Shown here piece after piece: positions 33,154 through 40,840 of a stretch of DNA of 64,000 bases (position 1 is the first letter of the stretch; the number at the start of each line of letters is the position of its first letter). The translations under genes were made by a program, and so were the position numbers. The DNA lies in NCBI GenBank assembly GCA_024224295.1, contig JAAENN010000282.1, positions 1 to 64,000 of the forward strand, in the 5' to 3' direction. The DNA comes from Shimia sp. GTDB taxonomy: Bacteria > Pseudomonadota > Alphaproteobacteria > Rhodobacterales > Rhodobacteraceae. The notes beneath the pieces were generated by a model that saw only the letters and a list, made by a program, of their open reading frames with translations, was not told the DNA's origin and made no database searches.

Positions 33154-35532
33154 ATGACCGACACCCAGCACCTGAAGACCATCGAACAACGCCTGCTGTG
33201 GCTGTCTCATTGGATAATCCACAACGCCAATCACATCCGCGCCAAAGAAGACGGCATCAAGATCGGCGGCCACCAGGCCTCCTCGGCCTCCATGGTCTCG
33301 ATCATGACCGCACTCTATTTTGCCACGCTAAAGCCTGAAGACCGCGTTGCCGTGAAACCCCACGCCTCGCCGATTTTCCACGCCATGCAATATCTGATGG
33401 GCAATCAGACGCGTGAGAAAATGGAAAACTTCCGCGGCTTTGGCGGTGTGCAAAGCTACCCCAGCCGCACCAAAGACATTGATGATGTGGATTTCTCCAC
33501 CGGCTCCGTGGGCCTTGGCGTCGCGATCACCTCCTTTGCCTCTCTGATCCAAGACTACATCACCGCCAAAGACTGGGGCGCGGACGCGCCGCAAGGCCGC
33601 ATGGTCGCGCTGGTGGGCGACGCGGAACTCGACGAAGGCAACGTCTATGAGGCGCTGCAAGAGGGCTGGAAAAACGACCTGCGCAACACTTGGTGGATCA
33701 TCGACTACAACCGCCAATCCTTGGACGGCATTGTGCGCGAGGGTCTGTTTGAGCGCGTCGAGAAAATCTTTGACGCCTTTGGCTGGGACGTGGTCCGCGT
33801 GAAATACGGCGCGCTGCAACGCGCGGCTTTTGCTGAACCCGGAGGCGACAAGCTGCGCGACTGGATCGACAGCTGTCCCAACCAAGACTACTCCGCGCTC
33901 ACGTTCATGGGCGGCGCGGTTTGGCGCAAACACCTGATGGATGACCTCGGCGATCAGGGCGACGTTACCGCGCTCTTGGATCGGCGCAGCGACATTGAGT
34001 TGGCCCAACTGATGGAAACCCTCGGCGGCAACTGCGTGGAAACCATGGCCGAGACCTTTGCCGCCATCGACCACGACCGCCCCACTTGTTTCCTTGCCTA
34101 CACCATCAAAGGCTGGGGCACGCCCATCGCAGGCCACAAGGACAACCACGGCGGTCTGATGAACAAGACGCAAATGACCGCGTGGCAAAACCACATGGGG
34201 GTTGCGGAAGGTCAGGAATGGGAGCCCATGGCCACCGTTGCAGACCCAGCTGCGCTACGTGATTTCCTCTCCGAAGTACCCTTCTTTGCCCAAGGGCCAC
34301 GCCGGTTTACCGACGCCAAACTGCCTGTACCGGCCATCTCGCTCGACACCGACCGCGAGACCTCCACCCAAATGGCCTTTGGCAAGGTCCTCGACGATCT
34401 CTCTAAAGGCGATAGCGCGCTGGCGTCCCGCATCGTGACCACCTCGCCCGACGTAACCGGCACCACCAACCTCGGCCCGTGGGTCAACCGCCGCAAGCTC
34501 TTTGCCCGCGAAGCCCAAGCCGATGCCTTCATCGAGCATCGCATTCCCTCAACCGCCAAATGGGAGTTCACCCCCGAAGGTCAACACATTGAGCTGGGCA
34601 TTGCCGAGATGAACCTGATGCTGCTCTTGGGCGCGGCGGGCCTCTCCCATTCTATCTTTGGCAAACGCCTGATCCCTATCGGCACCGTCTATGACCCGTT
34701 TGTGTCCCGTGGCCTCGATGCGCTCAATTACGCCTGCTACCAAGACGCCCGGTTCCTGCTGGTCGGCACGCCCTCCGGCGTAACGCTGGCGCCCGAAGGT
34801 GGCGCACACCAATCCATCGCCTCGCCTTTGATCGGCATGTCCCAAGACGGCCTTGCGTCCTTCGAACCCGCCTTTGCCGATGAATTGGCGGTGATCATGG
34901 AATGGGCGTTTGACTACCTGCAACGCGACGGCGAAGGCGACCCGGACGAACGCACCTGGCTGCGCGATGAAACCGGCGGCTCCGTCTACCTGCGCCTGAC
35001 CACCAACCCCATCGAGCAACCCGGCAAACGCAACGACGACGCCTTCGAACAGGGTGCGATTGATGGCGCCTACTGGCTGCGCAAGCCTGGTCCTAACTGC
35101 GAAGTGGTGATTGCCTATCAGGGCTCCGTTGCGCCTGAGGCGATCAAAGCCGCTGGTCAAATTGCCAATGATCGCCGCGACATTGGCGTGCTTGCTGTAA
35201 CCTCTGCCGACCGCCTCAACGCCGGTTGGACTGCCGCCCAACGCGCCCGCGCACGGGGACAAATGTCGGCCCAAAGCCACATCGAGCGGCTTTTAGGTGA
35301 GCTGCCGCCTCACTGTCACCTGCTGACGGTGATCGATGGTCACCCCGCCTCCCTCAGCTGGCTGGGCGCCGTACAGGGCCACCAAACTCTGCCGCTTGGG
35401 GTCGAGCATTTCGGTCAAACCGGCACCATCGGCGACCTGTACCGGCACCATGGGTTGGACGCCGCCACCATCGTCTCCCGCATCAACGCGCTCACCTCAG
35501 GTCGCAATTTGCTTTCCGCAAGCGTCACTTGA
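33154..35532 (+). CDS. mdeB: 2-oxobutyrate/pyruvate dehydrogenase E1-like protein
   Basis: A 792-aa homodimeric-type E1 (AceE/transketolase-like). The thiamine diphosphate motif is GDAELDEGNVYEALQEGW, with IIDYNRQSLDG after it as in AceE. The start ATG at 33154 gives MTDTQHLKTIEQRLLWLS. P. putida MdeB, the homologue next to methionine gamma-lyase, is the E1 of a 2-oxobutyrate dehydrogenase. The role here would be to oxidise the 2-oxobutyrate from mdeA to propionyl-CoA with E2/E3 from elsewhere. It is slightly shorter than E. coli AceE (887 aa). Pyruvate remains a possible substrate. Confidence 0.88.
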   Translation: MTDTQHLKTIEQRLLWLSHWIIHNANHIRAKEDGIKIGGHQASSASMVSIMTALYFATLKPEDRVAVKPHASPIFHAMQYLMGNQTREKMENFRGFGGVQSYPSRTKDIDDVDFSTGSVGLGVAITSFASLIQDYITAKDWGADAPQGRMVALVGDAELDEGNVYEALQEGWKNDLRNTWWIIDYNRQSLDGIVREGLFERVEKIFDAFGWDVVRVKYGALQRAAFAEPGGDKLRDWIDSCPNQDYSALTFMGGAVWRKHLMDDLGDQGDVTALLDRRSDIELAQLMETLGGNCVETMAETFAAIDHDRPTCFLAYTIKGWGTPIAGHKDNHGGLMNKTQMTAWQNHMGVAEGQEWEPMATVADPAALRDFLSEVPFFAQGPRRFTDAKLPVPAISLDTDRETSTQMAFGKVLDDLSKGDSALASRIVTTSPDVTGTTNLGPWVNRRKLFAREAQADAFIEHRIPSTAKWEFTPEGQHIELGIAEMNLMLLLGAAGLSHSIFGKRLIPIGTVYDPFVSRGLDALNYACYQDARFLLVGTPSGVTLAPEGGAHQSIASPLIGMSQDGLASFEPAFADELAVIMEWAFDYLQRDGEGDPDERTWLRDETGGSVYLRLTTNPIEQPGKRNDDAFEQGAIDGAYWLRKPGPNCEVVIAYQGSVAPEAIKAAGQIANDRRDIGVLAVTSADRLNAGWTAAQRARARGQMSAQSHIERLLGELPPHCHLLTVIDGHPASLSWLGAVQGHQTLPLGVEHFGQTGTIGDLYRHHGLDAATIVSRINALTSGRNLLSASVT

Positions 35533-35568
35533 CGTCCCTGCCGTCCGTTTTGCACTGTGGCTGTAACA

Positions 35569-35595
35569 TGCGGAAAATCGCATGTGATTTTCGCA
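35569..35595. repeat. Inverted repeat between mdeB and the paralog array
   Basis: TGCGGAAAATC and GATTTTCGCA (35569-35579 and 35586-35595) pair over 10 bp with one bulged base around a 6-nt loop. It sits 37 nt after mdeB and about 90 nt before the first array gene. There is no T-run, so it is more likely an operator or mRNA-end hairpin than a terminator. Confidence 0.5.
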
Positions 35596-35682
35596 GAAAC
35601 GGCAGGGGAGGCAACGCCACGTGACACCGCAGAAACTCAACCGCTCCGCAGATCGACTGGACTGTGTCCGGAGGTTTACGGG

Positions 35683-36141
35683 ATGAGTTCAAGCGTGCAT
35701 GTCATACCGGAACTTCCCGTTGTCCTAATGCACTTGACAGGGCGCGCTCACATTCGGGCCCTTCGGTCGATGATTGCAGACGCCTATGCCCTCCCCAACT
35801 ATCAGGCGGGCATGACAGAAATCTGCGATCTAAGTCAGGTTGTTGATCTCGATATCGGCTTCGATGAAATGCTGCGATTTGCGCAAGAGTCCAAGGCCGT
35901 CCATGACGCCCGAGGGATCAGCCCGGATTTGTTCGTGATCGCCCCAACAGATGCAGCCCACTATATGCTCGACATGTTCGAACAGCTCAGCGGCAGCCTC
36001 GACAACAGCCTGCGCATCCACCTGGCGCGCGGCTATCCGGAAATTTTTGCGATGATGGATTGGTCGGAAACCGCCATGCGCCACCTCCCGGAATACTGCA
36101 AAGTGGAACGCCACCTCTTCCAAGAAAACAAGCCGCTGTGA
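35683..36141 (+). CDS. Array paralog 1, unknown function
   Basis: First of six tandem related genes. It encodes 152 aa, soluble, with no signal peptide. The layout shared with the others is an N-terminal V-IPEL-VV-H-G strand pattern, a middle motif ICDLSQVVDLDIGFDEML (near 47-64), then GYPEIFAMMDW and a terminal PEYCKVERHLF. It is the most divergent member at the C-terminus (LF plus five extra residues instead of a terminal LL). The start ATG at 35683 has GGAGG 8 nt upstream; a longer open frame upstream is not family-like. The early strand pattern is reminiscent of SpoIIAA/STAS-like folds, but I do not recognise a function. Confidence 0.85.
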   Translation: MSSSVHVIPELPVVLMHLTGRAHIRALRSMIADAYALPNYQAGMTEICDLSQVVDLDIGFDEMLRFAQESKAVHDARGISPDLFVIAPTDAAHYMLDMFEQLSGSLDNSLRIHLARGYPEIFAMMDWSETAMRHLPEYCKVERHLFQENKPL

Positions 36142-36248
36142 CGTCTCGTTACAAAGATTTACCCCTCGACACATGCGATTGCGTTTTGTCAAAGTGAACA
36201 GCCAGACGTCATTGCATTTGCAAAGCCCTTTAGAGCCGGAGAGAACCT

Positions 36249-36689
36249 ATGCCTGTGACCGCCCAGATCCTGCCAGAAATCTCGGTTGTTCATGTGGTCT
36301 GCTCCGGCCATGTCAAAGCCGAGGAAACGCGTAAGGCACTGCTGGAATGTTATTCTGACCCCGCCTACAGGTGGGGAATGCCCGAAGTTTCAGACATGAC
36401 ACAGGCTGTGTCTGTGGACACCGGTTTTGAAGAGACCATGGACTTCATCAAAGAGTTTCAGGTTCTCCACGCGGACAATAATTCAGTCCTCCGGTTGCTG
36501 ATCGTTGCCCCTGCGGAGCAGGTGGCGGATATGGTGAAGATGTTCAGCGGAATTGTTGCCGCCCTAGAATATCACATGACTGCGGACGTTGTTGCCGGGT
36601 ATCCCGAAGTACTTGCCTTGTTGGATTTTGCCCCGGGCGACCTCGCATATTTCCCCGCGTTCTGCCGCAACGAATCCCATCTGCTGTAA
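36249..36689 (+). CDS. Array paralog 2, unknown function
   Basis: A 146-aa protein, second in the array, 107 nt after paralog 1. It starts MPVTAQILPEISVVHVVCSG after a GGAGAG site. The middle motif is VSDMTQAVSVDTGFEETM, and the end is GYPEVLALLDFAPGDLAYF then PAFCRNESHLL. The terminal Cys, Glu, His and Leu-Leu are kept. A TGCATTTGCA palindrome-like element lies about 36 nt before the ATG, similar to the element before paralogs 5 and 6. Confidence 0.85.
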   Translation: MPVTAQILPEISVVHVVCSGHVKAEETRKALLECYSDPAYRWGMPEVSDMTQAVSVDTGFEETMDFIKEFQVLHADNNSVLRLLIVAPAEQVADMVKMFSGIVAALEYHMTADVVAGYPEVLALLDFAPGDLAYFPAFCRNESHLL

Positions 36690-36759
36690 CCAATTTGTCT
36701 GCTTCCTCTAGCCTGTATACCGCTTGACCGAGGCTCCTGTTCTAGACATCGTTAAAACC

Positions 36760-37218
36760 ATGCCCATTGAAGTCGAAATTCTAACGCCAGCCCCACTTGT
36801 CTACAGCCGCTTCACCGGCAGCGTCACCCTGGAAGAATTTACAAATTCCTCCCAATCTCTGCATGGCAACCCGGATTTCTATCCCGGCATGCACATGGTT
36901 CTGGACATGCGCGCGCTGGACGATTTTGATGTTGGTTTTGACGAAATGAAGGCCTTCACCGCCAATGTCCAGAAACGTCACAAGGAGCGGGGCGAGGCCG
37001 TTTTTATCTTCATCGTGTGCAGCACCGAACAAAGCCACTGGCTGGCCGAAATGTTCCGGTCTCTCTCGGACGTTGAAGATGGCTTGGCACAAGTCGAGAT
37101 CCTTAACGGGTTCCCCGACATCCTCGCCATTCAGGACCTGCCGCAAGAAACCCTGCAGTTTTTCCCAGAAGACTGCCGAAGCGAGGCGCACCTGCTCACC
37201 CGTTCGTCAACCCAATAA
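36760..37218 (+). CDS. Array paralog 3, unknown function
   Basis: A 152-aa protein, third in the array. The family start MPIEVEILTPAPLVYSRFTG sets the ATG at 36760; an upstream in-frame TTG at 36724 would add 12 residues and neither has a strong Shine-Dalgarno. The middle motif is VLDMRALDDFDVGFDEMKAF, then GFPDILAIQDLPQETLQFF and PEDCRSEAHLL, with six extra residues at the end. VLDMRALDD is close to the conserved strand of STAS-like proteins, which is the only hint to a fold. Confidence 0.82.
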   Translation: MPIEVEILTPAPLVYSRFTGSVTLEEFTNSSQSLHGNPDFYPGMHMVLDMRALDDFDVGFDEMKAFTANVQKRHKERGEAVFIFIVCSTEQSHWLAEMFRSLSDVEDGLAQVEILNGFPDILAIQDLPQETLQFFPEDCRSEAHLLTRSSTQ

Positions 37219-37254
37219 ATCCATTTCAGCTTGGCAGCTACGGCACCTCAAGCT

Positions 37255-37764
37255 ATGCCTGTGCATCTCAAGACACCTAAAACTGTATCCAATAGCGAGC
37301 AGGATGCTGAAAAGGAAAACAAATTGCCACTCAGCGTCAATGTGGTTCCGCAACTTGGCCTGCTGCACAACGTCTACTTTGGGCGTGTGACCATCCAAGA
37401 TTTCGAGGATCAGAAAAAACAGCGCAGCAAAACCAGCGCCTTTAAAATGCCTATGCCACGGGTGAACGACCTGTCGCAGGTGACTGAGGTGGACATCGGC
37501 TTCAACGAACTTCTGGTACATGCACAGGAAACCGGAAGAGCCCTTTCCAATATCTCAGAGCCCATTCAGCTTGTGATGGTGGGCGACAATCCGTTCACCT
37601 CTACCGCTGTGGCCATGTATGAAAACCTTTACGCCGCCTGCAACATTCCATTCGAAATGCACGTCGTGCGAGGTTACCCGGAAGTTCTGGCAACGTTGAA
37701 CCTGCCAGAAGACAGCCTTAAGTACTTCCCGGATTTTTGCCGTGAGGAAAGCCATCTGCTCTAA
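37255..37764 (+). CDS. Array paralog 4, unknown function
   Basis: A 169-aa protein, fourth in the array, 36 nt after paralog 3. It has an extra polar N-terminal segment of about 32 residues before the shared LSVNVVPQLGLLHNVYFG start. The middle motif is VNDLSQVTEVDIGFNELLV; the end is GYPEVLATLNLPEDSLKYF then PDFCREESHLL. A 26-nt stretch (37681-37706) is identical to one in paralog 5 (38252-38277), showing a fairly recent duplication of this pair. The start could also be a TTG at 37231. Confidence 0.83.
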   Translation: MPVHLKTPKTVSNSEQDAEKENKLPLSVNVVPQLGLLHNVYFGRVTIQDFEDQKKQRSKTSAFKMPMPRVNDLSQVTEVDIGFNELLVHAQETGRALSNISEPIQLVMVGDNPFTSTAVAMYENLYAACNIPFEMHVVRGYPEVLATLNLPEDSLKYFPDFCREESHLL

Positions 37765-37836
37765 AGCAAGGTCGTGACCTTTACCCCTGCGACACGCGCC
37801 TCAATAACGCGGCAGTGCAAGTGAACACACGACCAA

Positions 37837-37871
37837 GGCAAGAGGCTTGCCCTGACAAACAATGCATCGCA
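37837..37871 (+). promoter_or_regulatory. Conserved upstream element of array paralog 5
   Basis: A GGCAAG-AGG-CTTGCC hairpin (37837-37851) is followed after exactly 11 nt by TGCATCGCA (37863-37871), 32 nt before the start of paralog 5. The same hairpin type, the same 11-nt gap and the same 9-mer occur before paralog 6. Shared architecture argues for a regulatory role or a duplicated promoter. Confidence 0.55.
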
Positions 37872-37894
37872 CACTCTCTCTAAGGGGGAAAGCG

Positions 37895-38335
37895 ATGCCC
37901 GTCAGCGTCACAGTCATTCCTGAACTCAGCCTTGTGCACAATGTCTATTCCGGCGTTGTGACCATTCAGGAATTGTATGACGAGCAAACAAAACGCGACA
38001 GCCACCCCGCTTTCAAAATGGGTATGCCCGGTGTGAACAACTTATCCCAAGTCACAGATGTGGACATCGGGTTTGATGAGATGCTGGCCTACGCCAAGCA
38101 CACGATGGAGCTCTACCGCGATGTAACCGAGCCCATTCAGCTGGTTCTGGTTGGCGAAACCCAAGCCACCGCCACGGCAATTGCCATGTATGAAAACCTC
38201 TCTGCAGCTACCAATGCCCCTTTTCAAGTGCATGTTGTCACAGGATATCCAGAAGTTCTGGCAACGTTGAACCTGCCGCCGGACAGCCTGAAACACTTCC
38301 CCGATTTCTGCCAAGACGAAAGCCATCTTCTCTGA
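37895..38335 (+). CDS. Array paralog 5, unknown function
   Basis: A 146-aa protein, fifth in the array, 130 nt after paralog 4. It starts MPVSVTVIPELSLVHNVYSG at the ATG 37895, behind AAGGGGGA; 11 codons of open frame upstream overlap the TGCATCGCA element and are not used. The middle motif is VNNLSQVTDVDIGFDEMLAY and the end is GYPEVLATLNLPPDSLKHF then PDFCQDESHLL. It is closest to paralog 4 at protein and DNA level. Its stop runs into a GACGCACG tandem repeat. Confidence 0.86.
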   Translation: MPVSVTVIPELSLVHNVYSGVVTIQELYDEQTKRDSHPAFKMGMPGVNNLSQVTDVDIGFDEMLAYAKHTMELYRDVTEPIQLVLVGETQATATAIAMYENLSAATNAPFQVHVVTGYPEVLATLNLPPDSLKHFPDFCQDESHLL

Positions 38336-38356
38336 CGCACGGACGCACGGACGCAC
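38334..38356. repeat. Tandem GACGCACG repeat
   Basis: Just under three head-to-tail copies of the 8-mer GACGCACG begin inside the stop codon of array paralog 5. It is a small, slippage-prone repeat in the spacer before paralog 6, with no known role. Confidence 0.7.
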
Positions 38357-38374
38357 AAAATTCACACGTCCATC

Positions 38375-38409
38375 GGCAATGGGGTTGCCCCACTAAAAGA
38401 TGCATCGCA
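38375..38409 (+). promoter_or_regulatory. Conserved upstream element of array paralog 6
   Basis: A GGCAA-TGGGG-TTGCC hairpin (38375-38389), then 11 nt, then TGCATCGCA (38401-38409), 31 nt before the start of paralog 6. It matches the element before paralog 5 in order and spacing, while the loop and the intervening bases differ, so the parts kept are likely functional. Confidence 0.55.
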
Positions 38410-38431
38410 AAGTAATCAAAAAAGGATACCG

Positions 38432-38872
38432 ATGCCTGTCAGCCTTACGATCATTCCTGAGCTAAATCTCGTCCATATCATTTACTCTGGGCGCGTCACG
38501 CCAAAGGAACTCTTTGACGAAACCCAGGCCTGCTATCAACGGCCGGAATACCGGTCCGGCATGTCAGAGATCAGCGACTTTTTTCAGGTCACCTCTTTTG
38601 AGATCGGCTATGATGAAGTGCATGAATTCACCACACGCTCACAAAGCACACATGGCGGCGTGGACGCTGGAATAGACATTTGTCTGGTGGGCAGCACTAA
38701 AGTGTCAGAACCGGCAATCCTGATGTACGAAAGCATGATCGCAGCAAAGGAAATCCCCATTCGTCTGCATGTTGTCCCCGGCTACCCGGAGGCTTTGGCA
38801 ATGCTCAATTTGCCGGAGGACAGCCTCAAATACTTCCCTGACAGCTGCCACACAGAAAGCCACCTGCTCTAG
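38432..38872 (+). CDS. Array paralog 6, unknown function
   Basis: A 146-aa protein, last of the array. It starts MPVSLTIIPELNLVHIIYSG behind an AAGGA site. The middle motif is changed to ISDFFQVTSFEIGYDEVHEF; the end is GYPEALAMLNLPEDSLKYF then PDSCHTESHLL. It keeps all invariant C-terminal residues. It converges with gshA 24 nt away, and no terminator is obvious between them. Confidence 0.86.
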   Translation: MPVSLTIIPELNLVHIIYSGRVTPKELFDETQACYQRPEYRSGMSEISDFFQVTSFEIGYDEVHEFTTRSQSTHGGVDAGIDICLVGSTKVSEPAILMYESMIAAKEIPIRLHVVPGYPEALAMLNLPEDSLKYFPDSCHTESHLL

Positions 38873-38896
38873 GCCAGTGGCTTCCCATCACCAAAC

Positions 38897-40267
38897 TCAG
38901 TAGCTGTATTCGCCGTAGATTTTACTCAGATCGCCGTTCCAATCGCCGTGATAGCGCTCCAGCAACTCATCCGCTGGCACTTTCCCGCTTTCCACGCTTT
39001 CTTTCAGCGCGTTCAGGAAATGAGTCTCATTTGGCACCAGACCACCGACGCCCGGCTTGGCCCGCGCCACAAGACCTGCTTCTGAGATCGCCACGACCTC
39101 ACGCGCCAAGTCGTGCATCTTGATGCCACCCACCTGTGCTTGAAGCCCGTCTTCACTCGCCGCAACCCGCAGGGCCTCGCGCGTTTCCGCGCCCCACCCC
39201 TTAACCAGATCCCAGGCCGCATCCAGCGAAGACTGATCATACATCAGCCCCACCCAAAATGCGGGCAGAGCGCAGAGCCGCCGCCACGGACCACCGTCCG
39301 CACCGCGCATTTCCATGAATTTCTTGATCCGCGCCTCAGGGAAAGCCGTGGTCAGGTGATCCGCCCAATCGCTTAGGGTCGGCATCTCGCCCGGAAGTGC
39401 AGGCAGCTCACCCTTTAGGAAGTCGCGGAACGACATGCCCAGCGCATTAACGTAAGTGCCATCGCGGTAGACAAAATACATTGGCACATCGAGCGCATAT
39501 TGCACCCAGGCCTCAAAGCCAAAGCCATCTTCAAACACAAACGGCAACATGCCTGTGCGCGCATCATCCAGATTGCGCCAGACCAGACCCCGGGTAGATT
39601 TCACCCCATTGGGTTTGCCATCCAAAAACGGCGAATTGGCAAACAGCGCATTGGCCACCGGCTGCAACGCCAAGGCCACCCGCAGCTTTTGCACCATGTC
39701 CGGCTCACTGGAGAAATCCAGGTTCACCTGAACCGTGCACGTGCGGCGCATCATGGTTGTGCCCATGGTGCCCACTTTGCCCATATAGCTGTCCATCAGC
39801 TTGTAGCGGCCTTTGGGCATCAAAGGCATATCTTCATGACTCCAGATCGGCGCAGCCCCCAGCCCGATGAAACCCACACCAATTTTGTCCGCGATGTCCT
39901 TCACATCGGTCAGGTGTTGGTTTACCTCATCACAGGTCTGGTGGATGTTCTCCAACGGTGCACCGGACAACTCCAACTGCCCACCTGGCTCAAGGCTCAC
40001 ATTGGCACCGTCTTTTTCCAGCCCAATCAGCTTGCCGCCTTCTTCCACTGGCGCCCAACCGTGGCCATCGCGCAGCCCTTCCAGCACCGCTAAAATGGAG
40101 CGCTCACCTTCATAGGGCAGCGGCTTCACACTGTCTTTGCAGTAGCCAAACTTCTCGTGCTCGGTGCCAATGCGCCAGTCTTCTTTGGGTTTGCAGCCAT
40201 CGCTGAGATATTCAGCTAGCTGATCGTGATGTTCGATCGGCCCGCCGCCGGACTGTGGGATAGACAT
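38897..40267 (-). CDS. gshA: Glutamate-cysteine ligase (plant/alphaproteobacterial type)
   Basis: A 456-aa GshA of the group shared by alphaproteobacteria and plants. It joins glutamate and cysteine, the first and limiting step of glutathione synthesis, using ATP. Typical parts are IGTEHEKFGYC near 33, VSLEPGGQLELSGAPL near 90, TCTVQVNLDFSSEPDM and EMRGADGGPWRRLCALPAFW. The start is the ATG at 40267 (MSIPQSGGG). It precedes nothing on its strand except the paralog array, which converges on it. Confidence 0.95.
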   Translation of the reverse strand: MSIPQSGGGPIEHHDQLAEYLSDGCKPKEDWRIGTEHEKFGYCKDSVKPLPYEGERSILAVLEGLRDGHGWAPVEEGGKLIGLEKDGANVSLEPGGQLELSGAPLENIHQTCDEVNQHLTDVKDIADKIGVGFIGLGAAPIWSHEDMPLMPKGRYKLMDSYMGKVGTMGTTMMRRTCTVQVNLDFSSEPDMVQKLRVALALQPVANALFANSPFLDGKPNGVKSTRGLVWRNLDDARTGMLPFVFEDGFGFEAWVQYALDVPMYFVYRDGTYVNALGMSFRDFLKGELPALPGEMPTLSDWADHLTTAFPEARIKKFMEMRGADGGPWRRLCALPAFWVGLMYDQSSLDAAWDLVKGWGAETREALRVAASEDGLQAQVGGIKMHDLAREVVAISEAGLVARAKPGVGGLVPNETHFLNALKESVESGKVPADELLERYHGDWNGDLSKIYGEYSY

Positions 40268-40330
40268 AGGCTTGCTCCGCTCCTGCAAACTCGCTTGGGA
40301 CAGTAGTCGTGATCGTAAATTTTACCGGTG

Positions 40331-40840
40331 TCAATGCAACCGGGGGTCTGATTTAGCCCAGATCACAACCGGTTGATCCGGCGTGGCCTTCAACTTAGCC
40401 AGCATGTGTTCAGTGCGAATGCCCTCAAGCGACGCAAAGGCGTCAAACAACGCATCCGAACCTTCCGCATTCACGGGGATTTGCAACGGCGCCTGTCCGG
40501 GTTGATACAACGCCCAGACCGCAGGTTGGCTGCGGCCGTCCAGCACCACTCGGCTCAGGCTGCGAATGGCCACACTGCCGCCGTTGAGCGGCCCAAAATA
40601 AGCCACCTCGCCCTCGTCCACCTGCACCACGCCCGGACCACCTTTGCCAATCCGAAACCGTCCGCGTTGCAGGCCACTGACAATCAGCACCGCGCCCACG
40701 GCAACCAAGCCGATCCCGAGCCATTTCATAACGCCAAATCCACTGGCCCACCATAGGCCTAACAGCAGCACCACGCCGCCCACCAAGGCTTCCCGCCACT
40801 GCGCCACCGCCGCACGGGCCTCAGGTCGAATGAATGTCAT
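40331..40840 (-). CDS. Hypothetical membrane protein
   Basis: A 169-aa protein. Two adjacent transmembrane helices lie near 20-60 (ALVGGVVLLLGLWWASGFGV and WLGIGLVAVGAVLIVSGL). The C-terminal soluble part contains VDEGEVAYFGPLNGG and IRSLSRVVLDG, a beta-rich pattern, then a predicted helical end. No function recognised. Its start overlaps the GNAT gene stop by 4 nt, so they are co-translated, in a run rsmE, GNAT, this gene. Confidence 0.78.
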   Translation of the reverse strand: MTFIRPEARAAVAQWREALVGGVVLLLGLWWASGFGVMKWLGIGLVAVGAVLIVSGLQRGRFRIGKGGPGVVQVDEGEVAYFGPLNGGSVAIRSLSRVVLDGRSQPAVWALYQPGQAPLQIPVNAEGSDALFDAFASLEGIRTEHMLAKLKATPDQPVVIWAKSDPRLH

